This document shows, piece after piece, positions 1 through 12,067 of a DNA stretch of 64,000 nt. The notes beneath the pieces were generated by a model. The model worked only from the letters and a program-made list of their open reading frames with translations. It was not told where the DNA came from and made no database searches. Within the stretch, counting starts at the first letter, position 1. Every line of letters begins with the position of its first letter. The stretch covers positions 79,268,929 to 79,332,928 of the forward strand of contig OZ038379.1 of assembly GCA_964036045.1 (NCBI GenBank), written 5' to 3'. This DNA is from Eutreptiella sp. 'Long Island Sound 2002'. Its lineage: Eukaryota; Euglenozoa; Euglenophyceae; Eutreptiales; Eutreptiaceae. Position numbers and translations under genes: made by a program.

Positions 1-64
1 ACCCTGATGGGTTTTGGGTCTTGCAGTCTACCTCAATGTTGGGGGTTGGGTCAAGTTGGCCTCC

Positions 65-1613
65 CTACTGCCATTCTTCCTCGCCGTTTGGCTGCACGTC
101 TTGTACTTGTCCTTCGTCAACCCATTCTTCTCCTGTCTCAACAGCATTGACTCCTTTCCCACGTCCACGACCACCATATGGCTTTCCACCGCCACCTATC
201 TTACCACCTTGGCCTTTGTTGTTGGAGGTGTTGGAATTGGGGTTGAATTGGTTGAATTTGCCCTTGCCACAACCTCCAGAGTCCTTGTCCTTGCCGTAGG
301 TCTTGTTAGCTGGCGTCTCCGCGTACCAGCGGTTGCCATTCACCTTAGAATCATCTTGATTCCCGGACTTTCCTTGGCCTTTTCCACCTTTTTTACCAGA
401 CTTTGCACCAGATTTTCCACCAGCATTGGTCCATCTTGAGCCGCTTGGATCTCCGCCTTGCTGCGAGTAATCTTTTGGTGTCCAATCTCTGTTCTCTCTT
501 CCGACTGCCTTTTACCCTTTCCCCTTCCATGCTGGTCAGCATCCTGTGCGCCATCCTGCTGGAAATTATTGGGGAAATTCCCTTTCCATTCATTTTGGTC
601 TGAATGGTTTTGAGATCTGAGGGCGCCCATCTGTGGTCTGCGGTCGAACGAGTCGCCGCTCGACCCTCTCTCCCCAGGCAGTGGCGCACGGCGCATCCCT
701 TCTCGCTGACGGCACTGATCTTGGTGCCCAATCCTCTCGCATCCTGGGACTTCTCGCGCTCCAGGTTTGCGTACTTTTCGAGTTGATCCCAGATCTGGTC
801 GACCCCGTACCAGAAGATCCATCGCCGCACCTTCAACACTGTCCCCTTAAACTTCGCCTTGCCGTCGACCATGTTGCAGAAAAATTCCAACTGTTCAGAA
901 TCGTGCAATTCGACTCTCCATCTGCCCTCACGAAGGGTGATGTCCTTCATACCAATGGCACTAACGGAGTTCAGCACCCTACGGACTTCCATTTTGCCCA
1001 TGGTCTCTGGCAATCCTCGGACTTCAACCCAGTTGCCCAGGACTTGTTTGTCCGCTTGGCCATCCCTGATCTTCTGCTTGGTCTCCGGCGTCAGCTTGCT
1101 CAACTGAATCTTCTTCATTTCGCCTTCAGACAGACCTTCTCCAGCGCTCTCCGCTTCCTGCACCAAGAACTCCCAATGTTGCCTTGCAATCTGGATGTCT
1201 TCCAGAAACAGCTTCTTGATCGCCCTGAAATTCTCGAGGCGGTCTCTGTAATGGTGCTCTGGGAGTCGAGAGCCCTTCTTTTTGAGCGTTCGCCACAGCT
1301 CATCGTGGGTCAGGGGATCTCCTTGGTTCTGCCTTTCCACATAGAGATTATATGTGCTTTCCCCGGGTTTACCAGTTAAACAGTCCATCAAACCGAGAAT
1401 CCAGAGTTCCTTGTCGAGGTTCCCCGTCTGCAGCCAAACCATGAATTGTCTTTCGAAAGACGCCCAGTAATTTGGGTGTCCTGATAAATTGGGCTGCTTC
1501 ATCACTGAACCTCTAAGCCCCAAATGCAGCAGATTGAGCAGGTGATTCAGATTCAATCCTGCGGATGTACCAATGAGATCGACCAAAACCGGGTTAACGG
1601 CGGCGCCTCCCAT
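65..1613 (-). pseudogene. gag: Gag-like retrotransposon protein, frameshifted
   Basis: A 406-codon frame (1613 to 393) begins with a Gag-core-like segment containing NLSGHPNYWASFERQFMVW and LTHDELWRTLKKKGSR, helical and charged as in Gag proteins of Ty3/gypsy and copia elements. Coding sense then moves to a second frame around 820-430 (Asp/Gln/Gly-rich). It moves again to a third frame ending at 65, which is Gly/Lys/Asn-rich (GKFNQFNPNSNTSNN, GGRGRGKG) and looks like a nucleic-acid-binding tail. No CCHC knuckle is visible. At least two frameshifts make it non-functional. The same gene continues to the right (1614-2766) and beyond the inserted element (14795-15511). The family assignment rests on composition and one Gag-like segment only. 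The left edge may be cut by the window. Confidence 0.55.
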
Positions 1614-1909
1614 CGCTTGTGCTTGAGCAATGCAGCCGCCAACAACGTCTGGTGCACAGTAGGCTGCACAAACGGTGTTGATTGCACTTGATGGTACCTC
1701 ATCTCTTTCAATTTCTTCTGTTTCTTCTTCATTCTGACCTCATTTTCCTTCTTTTCCTTGCTTTCTTCTTCAACGCTATTGATCTCTCCTTCACGGTGGT
1801 TCTTGCTTCTCCGTCAATATCGCCAACGGTACGAACAGATAGTATAGACCTCTCTGACGAAGATTCTCCTCCTTCGGTACCCAGATTCAAACCAATAGGA
1901 CTTGTAATT
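1614..1909 (-). pseudogene. Decayed linker between the two gag segments
   Basis: No long frame is open here. On the minus strand, short readable pieces such as GLNLGTEGGESSSERS and a Lys/Arg-rich run join the segment above to the one below, so this is probably eroded coding sequence of the same gag gene. The opposite-strand ORF here is hydrophobic and Phe/Leu-rich and is treated as a shadow. Confidence 0.3.
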
Positions 1910-2224
1910 CTAGCAGGGGAAATGCCAGGATTTCCAGTAAAAGCTGGGAGTGAACCAGTAAAAGCTGGGTGTGCCGGAGTGTGACGAACGCCGTAGGGCG
2001 CCGATGTAGGTGCAGCTGAGGAGGTAGGTGCTGGGTGGCTCGCCGGTGCCGGCGCTGGTCCAGGGAGCCCAGTAGTGCTCAGATTTTAAACCAAAGTAGT
2101 CAATTTTTCCAGCTTTTGCTCCATCTCCTCTCCACTTGCTGTCATCATCCCGCTTCCTTTCCTTGACGGCCTTCTTCAGCTCCTTCATCTTGTCCTCCAA
2201 GGACGAAATGTGGCGCCGACAGGA

Positions 2225-2766
2225 GCAGTCCTTGGCGCACTCACCACATGATGGGCATCGCGTGCTTTTTCCTTTACTTCTTACCTCATCAGCCCAAGTG
2301 TCATCACTGGAGTTAGAGTTGGGGAGTTTGGACAATTGCTCTCTGGAGAGGTGAGAATGCGTCGAATCACACCTCATTTCGTCGACATCTTCGTCTTTCG
2401 GACCCCGGGGGCTCGACGGGCCAGCATGCTGTTGGACATTCCGGCGTCTTTTCTCGGCAACGATGGCCATTTGCATTATCACGGCAGCCTGGTGGTCGAA
2501 CTGGTCCATAAGCTCCTCCCAGTCCTCTTGTTCCTGCAATGTGGCGTCGAATCTCAGGCGGCAGCTCTCCCTGATGAACTGGCATGACGCCCTGAACCAG
2601 TCCCTCAGGCGGCCTCGGTAGGTCGCCTCCGCCAGTAGCCAATTCTGGCGGTTCAGGAACTCCTGATTCCAGATTTCCTGGAGGTGATTTTCCCAATATT
2701 CATCAGAAAACTCACGGAGTCCAGTTTTCGACTGCTCTCCTTCGCTGCTGCTGTCTTCAAGATCAG
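2225..2766. repeat. 542-bp direct repeat, left copy
   Basis: Matches 14795-15336 at a constant offset of 12570 with no insertion or deletion. Hand comparison gives about 28 mismatches (about 95% identity). Its right edge abuts the (TTAC)n tail of the non-LTR element exactly, and its left edge continues into the remainder of gag. It is best read as the 3'-side target-site duplication of that element, which would be extraordinarily long. Confidence 0.8.
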
Positions 2767-2782
2767 TAAGTAAGTAAGTAAG
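2767..2782 (-). repeat. (TTAC)4 3' tail of the non-LTR element
   Basis: Four TAAG units on the plus strand (TTAC read in element sense) join the element body, which ends in a GCGGCCGCC block, to target DNA. A microsatellite 3' tail in place of poly(A) is known for several LINE clades. The same junction recurs near 52490-52509 in the opposite orientation. Confidence 0.75.
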
Positions 2783-5290
2783 GGCGGCCGCATCCGCAGC
2801 CTCATCTGACATCTCCTTGTTTGTTTTACATGGTGGCCGCCTCTGGCGAGAAGGAGAGCTCTCCACCATCAGTTCCCCTGGGGACCCCGGTCTCACCTCA
2901 CGGCCGAGACCTTCAACCACGTTCCCTTGGGGCATGACCGGCGGTAGGTTCCCTCCAGTCGCTGCCAGCACGGTTTCAGCTCCTTCCGGTCACCCATCGA
3001 AGGATCCTCCGGCCTTTTCCCCCCTAGCACAGCCTTTTGGGCGCCTGCAGGCAGGTTTCCTGTGGATAGCCCTCGCCGACAGCGGAGCATTTCTCTCTGT
3101 CAGCCACATTCCACCACTCCCCATCCCTCAAGGGTTGGAGAACCCACTCGGCTCCCGGATGCACTTGGGTGTCGTCCATCCACGGCTGGAGGCCAGGGGG
3201 CGACCCTTTCCACGTTTCCCCTGGTCCCGCTCACGCCTGAACCTACGTGTACTCAGGCCATTGACCCGGGGACCTCAGCGTCAACCCTCACCCCTGCGGA
3301 CACCTCACGGCCGTCTCGGAGTTCAGGGGATTTACCCGACTTCCTGTGGCCAGGCTCCCCATGGTTGGCCCATGGCTCACCACTCCATGGCGACTGGTCT
3401 CCCAATCCCACGGGGCTGTTGCTTGGCGCTTTCGGTCTTCCTTCCCATCCCATGTCCCATTCCTCTATGCCACATCCCGTCACCGGCCCATTCTCAGCGT
3501 CCTGTGGACTCCCTACCCCCTCGGGCTGTTGTGCGGCCCCATCCCATCCCCCATCCCGTGTTTATACCCCACCGGGCCGCCAGCAACCCTGTGGCGCGGG
3601 CCCACTGGATTCTTGTCTATCCGGGGACCGTTTCGTGCGCCTAGCACGGGTCGCTCCCTTCCCGCCCCCGCCCCTTTCCCCTGTGCAGTGTCCTCGGCCT
3701 ATCACCCGCTTCCCACGCCGTCCCAGGCCCCTGGGGCCGTCGTGTGGCTCTAGCCACACGCCTCTTTCTGTCCTGTCTCCTTTTCCTTGCATCCCGGTTT
3801 CTTTTCCGGGCCGCCTGCAACCCTCTGGCGCTGGCCCAGCGGATCCGCTGCCTTCCCGGGACCGCTTCGCGTGCCTAGCACTGGTCGCCCCCTTCCCGCC
3901 CCCTTCCGCTTGCGAGGTGTGCTCCCTTCAGGACCTGTGGTGGGTCCCTCTTCCTGGCCCCCGCGCCCCACATTACCCCTGCCTTTCACGCACTTGGTCA
4001 CCCGTCGCTGTTGTTATTGTTCTTTGTTGCTTATATATATATTTGCGCCACCCGCGATCTCTCGTCTGTCCTTTTGCTCCGTCCCGTTCCTCCGCCGCCC
4101 GCTCGCTTTGTGCCGCACGCCCTCCTGAGGCGCTTTGGGGTTTTGTTCGTGTTTTTTGGTTTTTCTTTCCGCCGTGCTTTCTGCCGTGTGGTTCCCTCCT
4201 CCCTGCATGCACGCACAACAACACTGCACAGCCATCTGTCTCGGCCCCCTCTCGGTGCTCCTGTCCCGTCCCATCGCCCTCCTGTGGCGTGGCCCTTGGC
4301 GGTCCCCGGCCATGCCAGGTGGGCGCCCCTCCCCCGCGTCCCACTCATTTAAGTCTTTCGATGATGCTAATCTTCTTTATCCCCTCTCCACCCTCCCCTC
4401 CCCTCTGTCTCCTGCCCACCCTCTTACTGTTGTTCTCCTCCTCTGTGTGCTCTCCGCCGGTCGTTCCCGCGCCATGGCTGTATCCCGCTCGCTCTCACGC
4501 GCATCAGGGCCTCAGCTCTGTCCTCCGACCTGTATGCCGACTTGGGCGGCCTCCCCAGATACCCCTTCAGGGGGACTCCCCCATGGTCCTTCCCCGCCGG
4601 CCGCCCCTCCATCAGTTCCCTGATGGTCGGGCGGGGCGGCCGGTACGGCTCAATGCGGGTCATTGGCATGGCGTTTCTCTGTGCGAGACAAGGTGCTCTT
4701 TTGCGCCATTGTTGGCCCCCTTCTTCCCCCCCCTCCCGCGCCCTGCCCCCTCTGTGTGTCCTTCCTTGGTGTCTTGTCAGCCTTTATTGTTTTTTTTTAT
4801 GTCCCCGTGGTTGCGCTCTCCGCTGCTCCCGCACGCCCTGCGTGTGCCCGCTGTTCTTCTCCGCGCTACTCCTGTCTCGCCGCCCCGTGCCCCCTAACCC
4901 GCCCGTCTCCCCTCCCATCCACCATCTCTCTGCCGATCCTGCATGCATTTTTCGTCCGCCCTCTCTGCCTTTGCCGCGCTGTCACTCGTGTGTGCCACCC
5001 GCGTGCTCTAACCCTGCCCCTCTGTGTCGTCCTTACCCTTTTTTCCTGGTGGCTCACCCACCCTAGTGTTATTCCCTCGGTCCCTGTCTCCCACCTCATC
5101 TGGGATGCCATGGTGCCCAGTGGGGAGGGGGGGGGGGTTATTTGCGGACTGGACTGTGGCCCTGCCCGAGGACTGGCATGACGCTGGCCGCTGGGATTCG
5201 ACGACCGCAATGTTCCTTACTCTGCCCACCCGAGTGAACAGTAGCCCACTGTAGCCGCTGCGGCCCCCGTAGGCCTGTCTCCCGGAGCGG
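2783..5290 (-). other. 3' untranslated region of the non-LTR element
   Basis: G/A-rich in element sense and C/T-rich on the plus strand. The last ~0.9 kb (2783 to about 3690) is shared with 51555-52509. Long plus-strand ORFs here (a 611-codon frame at 3062-4897) are Pro/Ser/Leu/Cys-rich, have no recognisable domain and arise from the skewed composition. I treat them as non-coding. Confidence 0.5.
3574..3910. repeat. Internal repeat in the 3' untranslated region
   Basis: About 105 bp at 3574-3680 recurs at 3806-3910 (CCGGGCCGCC...GCAACCCT..., then CTAGCAC.GGTCGC and CCTTCCCGCCCCC). Only the first copy has a counterpart in the short element near 51560-51690, so the second copy may have been added in the long element. 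Confidence 0.55.
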
Positions 5291-5331
5291 CCATGATGGT
5301 GCTCCACATCAACTCCGGTCGTCCGCGTTGG

Positions 5332-8300
5332 TCACGACCCTGTGCTCAGGATCCCCGCCGCGCAGCCCGGCTCCGTACCGCCGCTCGTCGTACTCCACCA
5401 GCACTCCAGTACAGTACTCCATTCCACTACAGCGTCTTGTCTGGCTTCTCGTTCTGCCCTACACTGCTCGCCGTATCCACGACACGTCCCACGTCCCCCT
5501 GCCCGGGCGCTCCGTCCGCACCCGTCTGCGCCCCCGTACTCCGCCGCTCCATCCGCCCCCGCCGCGGGACCTGTGCCCTCCGCTGGGGGTTCTCGTCTGT
5601 GTCGGCCATCACCACCTCGCCCTCTACCGCCAGCCGTGTCCCTGCCCTTCGCTGCGCACCTGCGCCTCACCGCTCCCTTCCTCCTGTCCTCGTGTCCTTC
5701 ACACCATCCCCTTACCCTCCTCCACCTTCGCCGACTCTCCGTGTCCTCCTCTCCCGCAGCTCTCCTCGCTTCTCGTCTGCCCGTCCCTCCTGCACTCCCC
5801 TGGCCCCTGGCCCCCGGCGCTTCTTGCTCCTGCTCCTGCCCCGTCCTACGCGTCGCCCCCGTACCACCCTCCCCGCTGCAACAGCTCCCGCAGCATCCGA
5901 ACTCTGGGCTTCTTCCCCTTCTCCTGAGAACAGTCCAGGCTCACACCCGGGAGCACCTCTCCCAGCATCCTCCTCCACCGGCTCTCCTCCATCTCAGGCC
6001 CCCTTTCCCCGCGCCTCCCTGCCCTGCCGACCGGGTCGCTGGAGGGGCGGGTCCCCCTCCTCTCCCGCCTTCCCCTCGTCCTCCCCGCCCACTTCACGTA
6101 GCGGACCAGTCCGCCACTTCCACCGCTGTCCACCCCACGACCCTCCAGGGCCCCCTCCGTACCGGCGGCGGCGCATACCGCCGCGGCGGTGGCGACTCCG
6201 AGTCCCAGTCCGCTGGCGTCTGCTCGAGGCTGAGGTTGGCCGGCTACGGCGCCCCCTCCGCTTCCCCTGCTCCCCGCTCCTCCACCCGGCGCCGCTCCCC
6301 CCTCTCCTGCCCCGCCTCCTCTTCCTCCTCCCTGGCCCTTTCCCTGACGGCGACCGCCCCTCCACATCCGTGGAGCGGAGGGTCCCCTTCTGGTTCCGGG
6401 GGGACCCGGTGTGCCCCCCGGGCCACCGCCTCCTCCTCCTCCCGCACCCTGCCCTCTCGCGCCGCAACCTCTCTGTCTCTCTCCGCCAGCTTCGCTGCCT
6501 CCCCCCTGATCTGTCTCCATGCCCTCTTCTGCATCTCATTCTCTTGCTTGGGCGGCATAGCCGGCTGCCTGAACGGCATCAGTGGGGGGCAACCCTCCTG
6601 CCCACCTCCCTCCTCATGTCGTACTTCCTCCTGTTCCGCCCTCTCCACCCTCTCCTGCCTTCTCTGAAGGTTCGCCCACACCCTCTGCAGCCCCTCCACT
6701 GCCTCTGCCTCCCCTCCCTGCGGCCTGCCTGTTCCTTCCGTCCTCCCCTCCGCCACCCTGCCCGCCCCACCCATGATTCTGGCGTCCCTCTCCGTCAGGC
6801 TCCTCTCTGCTTCCCTTATCCTCTCCATAGCCCTCCTGTGCTCTTCCTCCTTCCCTTCCTGCGCCTCCCACGCTGTCCCACCGGCCTGCGGGCACTGCGG
6901 CAGGTGTGTGTGTGGCTGCATGCCCTGGTACGCCGGCGGGGGTGGGTACATCATCCCCATTGCCAGGTAAGGTGGCGGTGGGAATGGTGGGACAATTGGT
7001 GGGATGGCTGGCGGGACTATACCTCCCCACCATCCCAATCCCTTCCCCGGGAGCACCGGGGAGCCCATGTACCCATGGCCATCCTCCTTCCTCTGCCCTT
7101 TGCCTTTTCGCCCCGCTGTCCCGTGCCCCTTGCTGCCCACTCCGTGGAGTCCCGTCTGCCTGCGTTGCTTCCCCTGGAGTCCTCCTCGTACTGCTCCTTC
7201 CCCTTGCGTACCGTGCCCTCTATGCTCGCTCTTACCGCCCTCTACTTGTCCCGCATCCCTGCCCTGCACCGCGCTGCCCGTGTGTCCACTTGGCTGGCCC
7301 CCACTCTCCTGCCCTCCTTCCCGCTGGCCGCGGTGCCCCTCCGCCGCTGCGCTGCCCTGTTCTGCCTGCCCTCCCTCTCTCCGCACCCCGTTACGGGGCT
7401 GCCCGCTGTGCTCCCCTCCCAACCCCTCCAGCCCCCCCTGGCGCCCCGACCCTGTCCTCCCCGACCCCATCTCCAACCGGTAGATGGTGTCCGCTCCCGG
7501 CTCTGGGCGCTGGTGGCGACGGCGCTGCCGCTCCAGGTGCTCCAGCGCCTTGTACCGCGCCGCCTGCTGGCGGCGCGCCTCCATCCCCTCCTCCGGCCGT
7601 ACCGCCGCACTGACCTGTGGGGGCAACCCTGGTCGCGACTGCATGAACAAGCGTTAGGGCTGCGGCCACTGTCGCCCCCGTCCACTCCCCTTCCCCCCCT
7701 TTCCTGCCTGGTGTCCCTTCGCGTGCCCAGCCCCCGACGTCCCCGCCTGCCCTTTCCCTCCCTTGCCTGTCCGTCCCCTCCCTCCGTTGCGTACACTGCT
7801 GTCCCCGCTCCCTGCCGCTCCCGCCGCTGGTTGTCCTTGTCCACCCTTGCCCTCCTCCTGCCTCTGCACTTCCGGGAGGATGGACTTCATGGCAGCCGCC
7901 GGCATATTGGGCGCTGTCGGCTGTCCTGGGCCTCCATCCACCGTGATCCTCCTCGCCCCCTCCCCCTCATCCTCCGACACCACGAGGATGTTGGTGACTA
8001 TTGACTCCCCCCTCCCCATATCCACGCCCGCCATCACATCCGCGATGTTGAACGGGTACGCCCGCCGCCTCACCACCGCCTGCTTCCCCTGCCCCTCTCC
8101 CTTTCCCTGAGCCTCCGCTGCCACCACCTCCGCTCTGCCTCCACTCGCCTCTGCCTGTCCTCCCCTGTCCCCTCCCTCTCCTGTCCCCGCCGCGGCCCCT
8201 TCCCCCCTCTGCCGCCCTGTCGCCCGAGGCCCTTCCCGCCTCACCGTTCCCGGCGTCCAGAGTCCGGAGACGAGGGCGATGACACTTCCGCGGATGTTGC

Positions 8301-8841
8301 TGAGGACGCCGGCGAAGGGGGCTGGGGGGCTGTGTCCGCCTGCATGCGGCCCACCTCGGCCGTCACACCAACCAGCCCCGGCCCCCCGTACCCCCTCACT
8401 GCCTGCGGCTGGCTTCGCTTCGGCTCAGGCTTGTGGGACATCTTTCTGCACACATGGTATCGGGACTGAGCCCTGAGCCTTGTCGCTGCTTCCCCCGCCA
8501 CCCGCGCCCTCCACTCCCACTGTTCGCGCGCCCTACGTGCGTTGTGATCTTGGTGCACCGCGGTTCCTCTTCCCCGTCTACTCCTCCGCGTACTGTCGAC
8601 GTTGCCGGGCGGTCGTCGGCCTCGTACTGGACCTTCTCGTCCTCGTCCCCGCACCGCTGGCCACGCTCCTCTTTTCCGCTTGCGTCTCTTTGTACCCGCC
8701 CCTGCTTCCCGCTAGGTGATCACCGTTATTGTGCTCTCTGTGCTTTCCACTCATCACTTCGCCCCTGGGCCTGTGCCTTGGTCCGCTCTGTGACTCAGTG
8801 CGCCCAGTCCTGGATGCTCCAGTCCATGTGACGGGCGACAC
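5332..8841 (-). pseudogene. Downstream Arg/Gly/Glu-rich ORF of the non-LTR element (ORF1-like)
   Basis: On the minus strand, coding-like sequence runs through several shifted frames: 8841-8640, then a frame starting MSHKPEPKRSQPQ (near 8440), then 8244-7654. After an in-frame TAA it continues as a 468-codon frame (7650-6244), and further pieces run to 5332. The 468-codon frame holds a Pro/Tyr-rich patch (GMMYPPPPAYQGMQPH) and a long Glu/Arg heptad-like coiled coil (HRRAMERIREAERSLTERDARI). A conserved-looking block at 8244-7654 reads YPFNIADVMAGVDMGRGES. Basic, coiled-coil proteins of this sort resemble LINE ORF1/Gag, but the position after the polymerase is unusual. No catalytic domain is recognised. 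The 903-codon plus-strand frame over the same DNA is Pro/Arg-rich and taken as a shadow. Confidence 0.45.
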
Positions 8842-10340
8842 TGCTGCCCCTTCCCCTTCAGTCCCCGGCGGCTCCAGCTGCTCCCCTTTGTGGTGACACC
8901 GTTCACCCGTCCTGCCCTCATATCTGCCTGATTCTCTTTCGTCTGCGTGCCATCAGGCGTTCCCTCTGCTCTTCTCCCTCTCTTTCCTCCCACTTCCGTC
9001 TCTCCCTCAGACCGCCTTGGCCGCCAATCGGGCCGCCTCCGCACTTCCATCTCCGTTTTCTTTGGGTTGTACCTGATCAACGTCATCTCCAGCTGATTTG
9101 TGACTGGATCACGCATGTCTTCCGCCCGCGCCTCCAACTGAGTCTCTCTACACGCCATGCGTTCCTGGAGATGCTCCACCATACGCCGCAACAGCTTGCG
9201 TGCCATGGCATCCGGCGCCATCGTATGTTCCTGGAGTGCCAGCCACAGCGACTTCACAATAACCATGTGCCACAGCCCTTCGCGATGCCCTTCTTTCCCC
9301 AGCTCCCTCTCCACCACGCTTCTGCCTCTCGCACCCTTCTTGAGCAACGAAACGTCCTGATCCCGAACCGGCGGCTCCTCGATGCCCTTATACTGTTCAC
9401 ACCGCATGAAGTGTTCGTATGTTTCTTGCCCTCGGCCGCAGTGGCATCTCATGTACTCCTCCGGGAGGTCCATCCCCTCATGTCTGTACCATCTCATGAT
9501 GGTTTCCCGCACGGGCACCTGGCCCGTGATTGCCTGCAGCCTTCTGGTTTGCGGCCTTTTGGGCAGTGTTTCTGGTCTCAGCACATTGGGGTAGTGGACC
9601 CGCTGTCCCACCTTACCCTCCAAGTACTCGCTCAGCTCTACAACCTCCGGCCCCCCTCGTACTTGAGCTAGCATGTGCACCGACTGTGGATACACTCTTA
9701 GTTCCTGCTTGCCCCTGGCCTCCTCCACCACCCACCTGGCCTTCTCCTCTTCCCCGACCCTTGGAGGTATATGCACCAAGTGGAGGTGCTCCTTTCTCTC
9801 TGGCACCCTCCACTCTGGTTCCTCCTCCTTATCCACTGCTTCTGCCGCCCCATCGGCCTCATGATTCCCCACTCCCGCTCTGTGTGATTCCTGTTTCACC
9901 AGGTGTATGACAAGAGGCACTTTCTTCATCTCCAGCCCGTGCCATATCGCGTACACCTGTCACCCTAGTCCCGTGCCCAGGGCCTCATGTAGCGGCCTGC
10001 TGGCCAGTCTCCTGAGGGATGCCATGTCCGCCTCCGCGTCCACCACCATCCACACTTCCCGTACTTCCTCCCCTATCTTTCCAACCACGTCCGTCACCGC
10101 CTGTACCTCCCCATGGGACGCTGCTCCGTACACCATCTTTTTCACCACGCTCTCCGTCACGTGTCCCACCCTCCTGACCCTTACTGCTGCTGCCCCCGCC
10201 ATGGGCGGTTGTCCTTCCAGACCCGGACCCGTCCTAAAATAGCACCACCCTCTTCTCCGTGGGCTCCGGTATGCGCACCACCTCCCTCGGGTAGTGGCAG
10301 TACACTTTGTGCCTCCCAATGCCATACTCTCGTACCCCAT
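8754..10340 (-). pseudogene. RNase H domain and C-terminal CCHC knuckle of the non-LTR element
   Basis: Two pieces in one frame (10340-9960 and 9956-8754) are separated by a TGA at 9960-9962. RNase H features appear in order: an acidic residue in SHGEVQAV, Asp in VWMVVDAEAD, and near the end QESHRAGVGNHEAD, the usual H..G.GN..AD signature. About 130 residues later CHCGRGQETYEHFMRC (9400-9450) matches the C-terminal zinc knuckle of LINE polymerases (C-x-C-x8-H-x3-C). A Lys/Arg-rich tail ends at a stop at 8754. The upstream end overlaps a different frame at about 10245, so a frameshift separates it from the linker. The TGA would read as Arg if it were CGA. Confidence 0.6.
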
Positions 10341-12067
10341 CCTCGATGCTCAGTTCTCTCACCCCTCTGTACACTGCCCATTTATTGTCCGTCTTGGCCC
10401 TCCAGCCCTTCGTTACCATCACCGCGTGAAACCATGCCCTGTCCCCCTTCGCCCTGCCCTGCTCCAAATATGCCTGTACCAGAACCAAATACCATACCCT
10501 GTCCGCTGGCAACCCCTGGACTGTCAGCCTGATCCTCCTCGAACTCTCTCCACACTTGTGGCCCACTGGCACTATGGGCGCCTCCTCGTCAGGCCTCCCC
10601 GTGTCCGTCATCCGGAAACTCACCGCCACTCCATCATCCTCTTCCCGTAGTCCCTGCACTGTGTCCCATCCCAACTGGACCCCTGTTCTCTTCCCTTCCT
10701 TTTCCTCTTCCCACCAGACCTCCACATCCCCCTGGGCCTCCTCACCCTCCTGCACCTCCTTGGGCAGCCGCAGTACCGGCCCCCACCACTGCCCGGTGGC
10801 GTCCGTAGTGCACATGGTGGCGTTCGGGAAGGCCCATGCCGTCTTACGCAGGACTTGCCAGGGGACCTGCCCCGCCTCCTTGGTGCATCTCCAGCACTTG
10901 TCCCCCTGTCCTGCCCCTTCAGGGATGTTGTCTCTCCGGAACATATCCGCGTGGCCATCATACCACTGCCCGGTCGCACTCTGCACCTTCTCCCTTGGCC
11001 CTTTGAGTCCCAGCAGCGCACACAACAGTATGCCCGGTCTGGCCCTGTCCCTCTCTTCTCTGTCCAGCACCACCCTTTCCTGCTGCGCCCCAGCTCCCCT
11101 CCCGCACCTTGGTTTCCCTCTCTGGATCCCACACAGCGCTACCTACTCGTTCCACATCTTGCGTATCCTCCTGCTCCACCTAGCGCGGTCTTCTTGTCCT
11201 CGCGCTCGCCTCATCATCCACTTGTATACACCCCATTCCACCATCCTGGCGTCGCGATAGAACTTAGCATGGTGCAGCCCCGCCTTCTTGTATTCGTTCA
11301 TATCCTTCCTGCGCACGTGCAGCACCTCCATACTCACCCCTTCCTTCCTGACCCACCGTACAGTCCCATGCGCCGCCCCTCCGAAGTCGGTGTCCGGAAC
11401 AAGGATCGGTCCCCGCCTGCCGCACGTCCTGTTGGTCGCCAGCATGTGCTCTTCCCCCGGCAACACCGCCTGTAGGGCGCGCCACATGCGTTCATTCCTC
11501 CCTGCTGCCAACCGCCTTTGCCGGTGCCACACATAGCGCGGGCACATGTTCTCTTCCTTCTGCACCTCTGCGACCGCGTGATAGCACACCCGTCTCACCA
11601 CCTCTTCCTGATTGTGGCACATCCTGCTCAGCGTCCTCGCCGTGTGTGCCCTGTACGCCTCCCCCGCCGTGGGCATCCCTTCTCCATAGTAGGCTGTCGG
11701 CAACCGCCTCACACACCACGGTACCTCCCTGGGTATCCCATCATACCCTCTGATGAGCCTCGAACTTCTCCCTCCACCCCCTCAAGCTGTTCCCTCCAGT
11801 ACCAGAGGTGCATCCCCTGGTATCCTATCGCCGCATTGAGCACCGGCCGTAGATAGTACAGGGTCGTCTGTACTGTCTGGGGGTGATGCTGTAGGACTAC
11901 CAGCATCGCCCTGAATGCCCTGATTAATCTGTTGGGCAGCCTGACTCCCCCTGCCTCAATGGCCTGCACATGTCCTCTGCCCTCTCCAGCCATGCCACTC
12001 CGTCTCCCACATCCAGTGCCATGCCATCCTCGCCACCCCTCTTCAGAACCGCCGACTTCTCCGTGCT
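10234..12067 (-). pseudogene. Linker/thumb region between reverse transcriptase and RNase H, broken
   Basis: Coding-like pieces in two frames: 11993-11709 (TVQTTLYYLRPVLNAAIGYQ, resembling the region after LINE reverse transcriptase fingers and palm), 11712-11143, and 11073-10234. The last includes a Cys-containing stretch (GDKCWRCTKEAGQVPWQ). Directly after the reverse transcriptase frame a TAG is followed by readable sequence (STEKSAVLKRGGEDG), so the domain originally continued. There is at least one frameshift near 11980 and a TAG near 11143. No separate function is assigned. Confidence 0.4.

Larger units (their letters stand above)
1910..2971 (-). pseudogene. gag: Gag N-terminal region, chimeric with the 3' end of the non-LTR element
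   Basis: A 353-codon frame. Its first ~70 codons (2971 to 2767) are translation of the 3' untranslated end of the non-LTR element and its (TTAC)n tail, so they are not native protein. From DLEDSSSEGE onward it is gag: an acidic stretch, a helical segment (DEYWENHLQEIWNQEFLNRQ), and a Cys cluster (CPSCGECAKDCSC). A charged coiled-coil-like stretch follows (EDKMKELKKAVKERKRDDD). Residues from DLEDSSSEGE to CAKDC are repeated at 14795-15336. The frame continues to 1910 with less convincing sequence. The ORF therefore exists because an element 3' end landed in-frame with gag; I infer no new function. Confidence 0.6.

Noticed and set aside
3062-4897. 611-codon plus-strand ORF
   Set aside because: Lies in the C/T-rich complement of the LINE 3' untranslated region. 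The homologous part at 51555-52509 is read only as untranslated tail.
5293-8004. 903-codon plus-strand ORF
   Set aside because: Pro/Arg/Leu-rich with no domain. The opposite strand has more natural sequence with a coiled coil, so this is a composition shadow.
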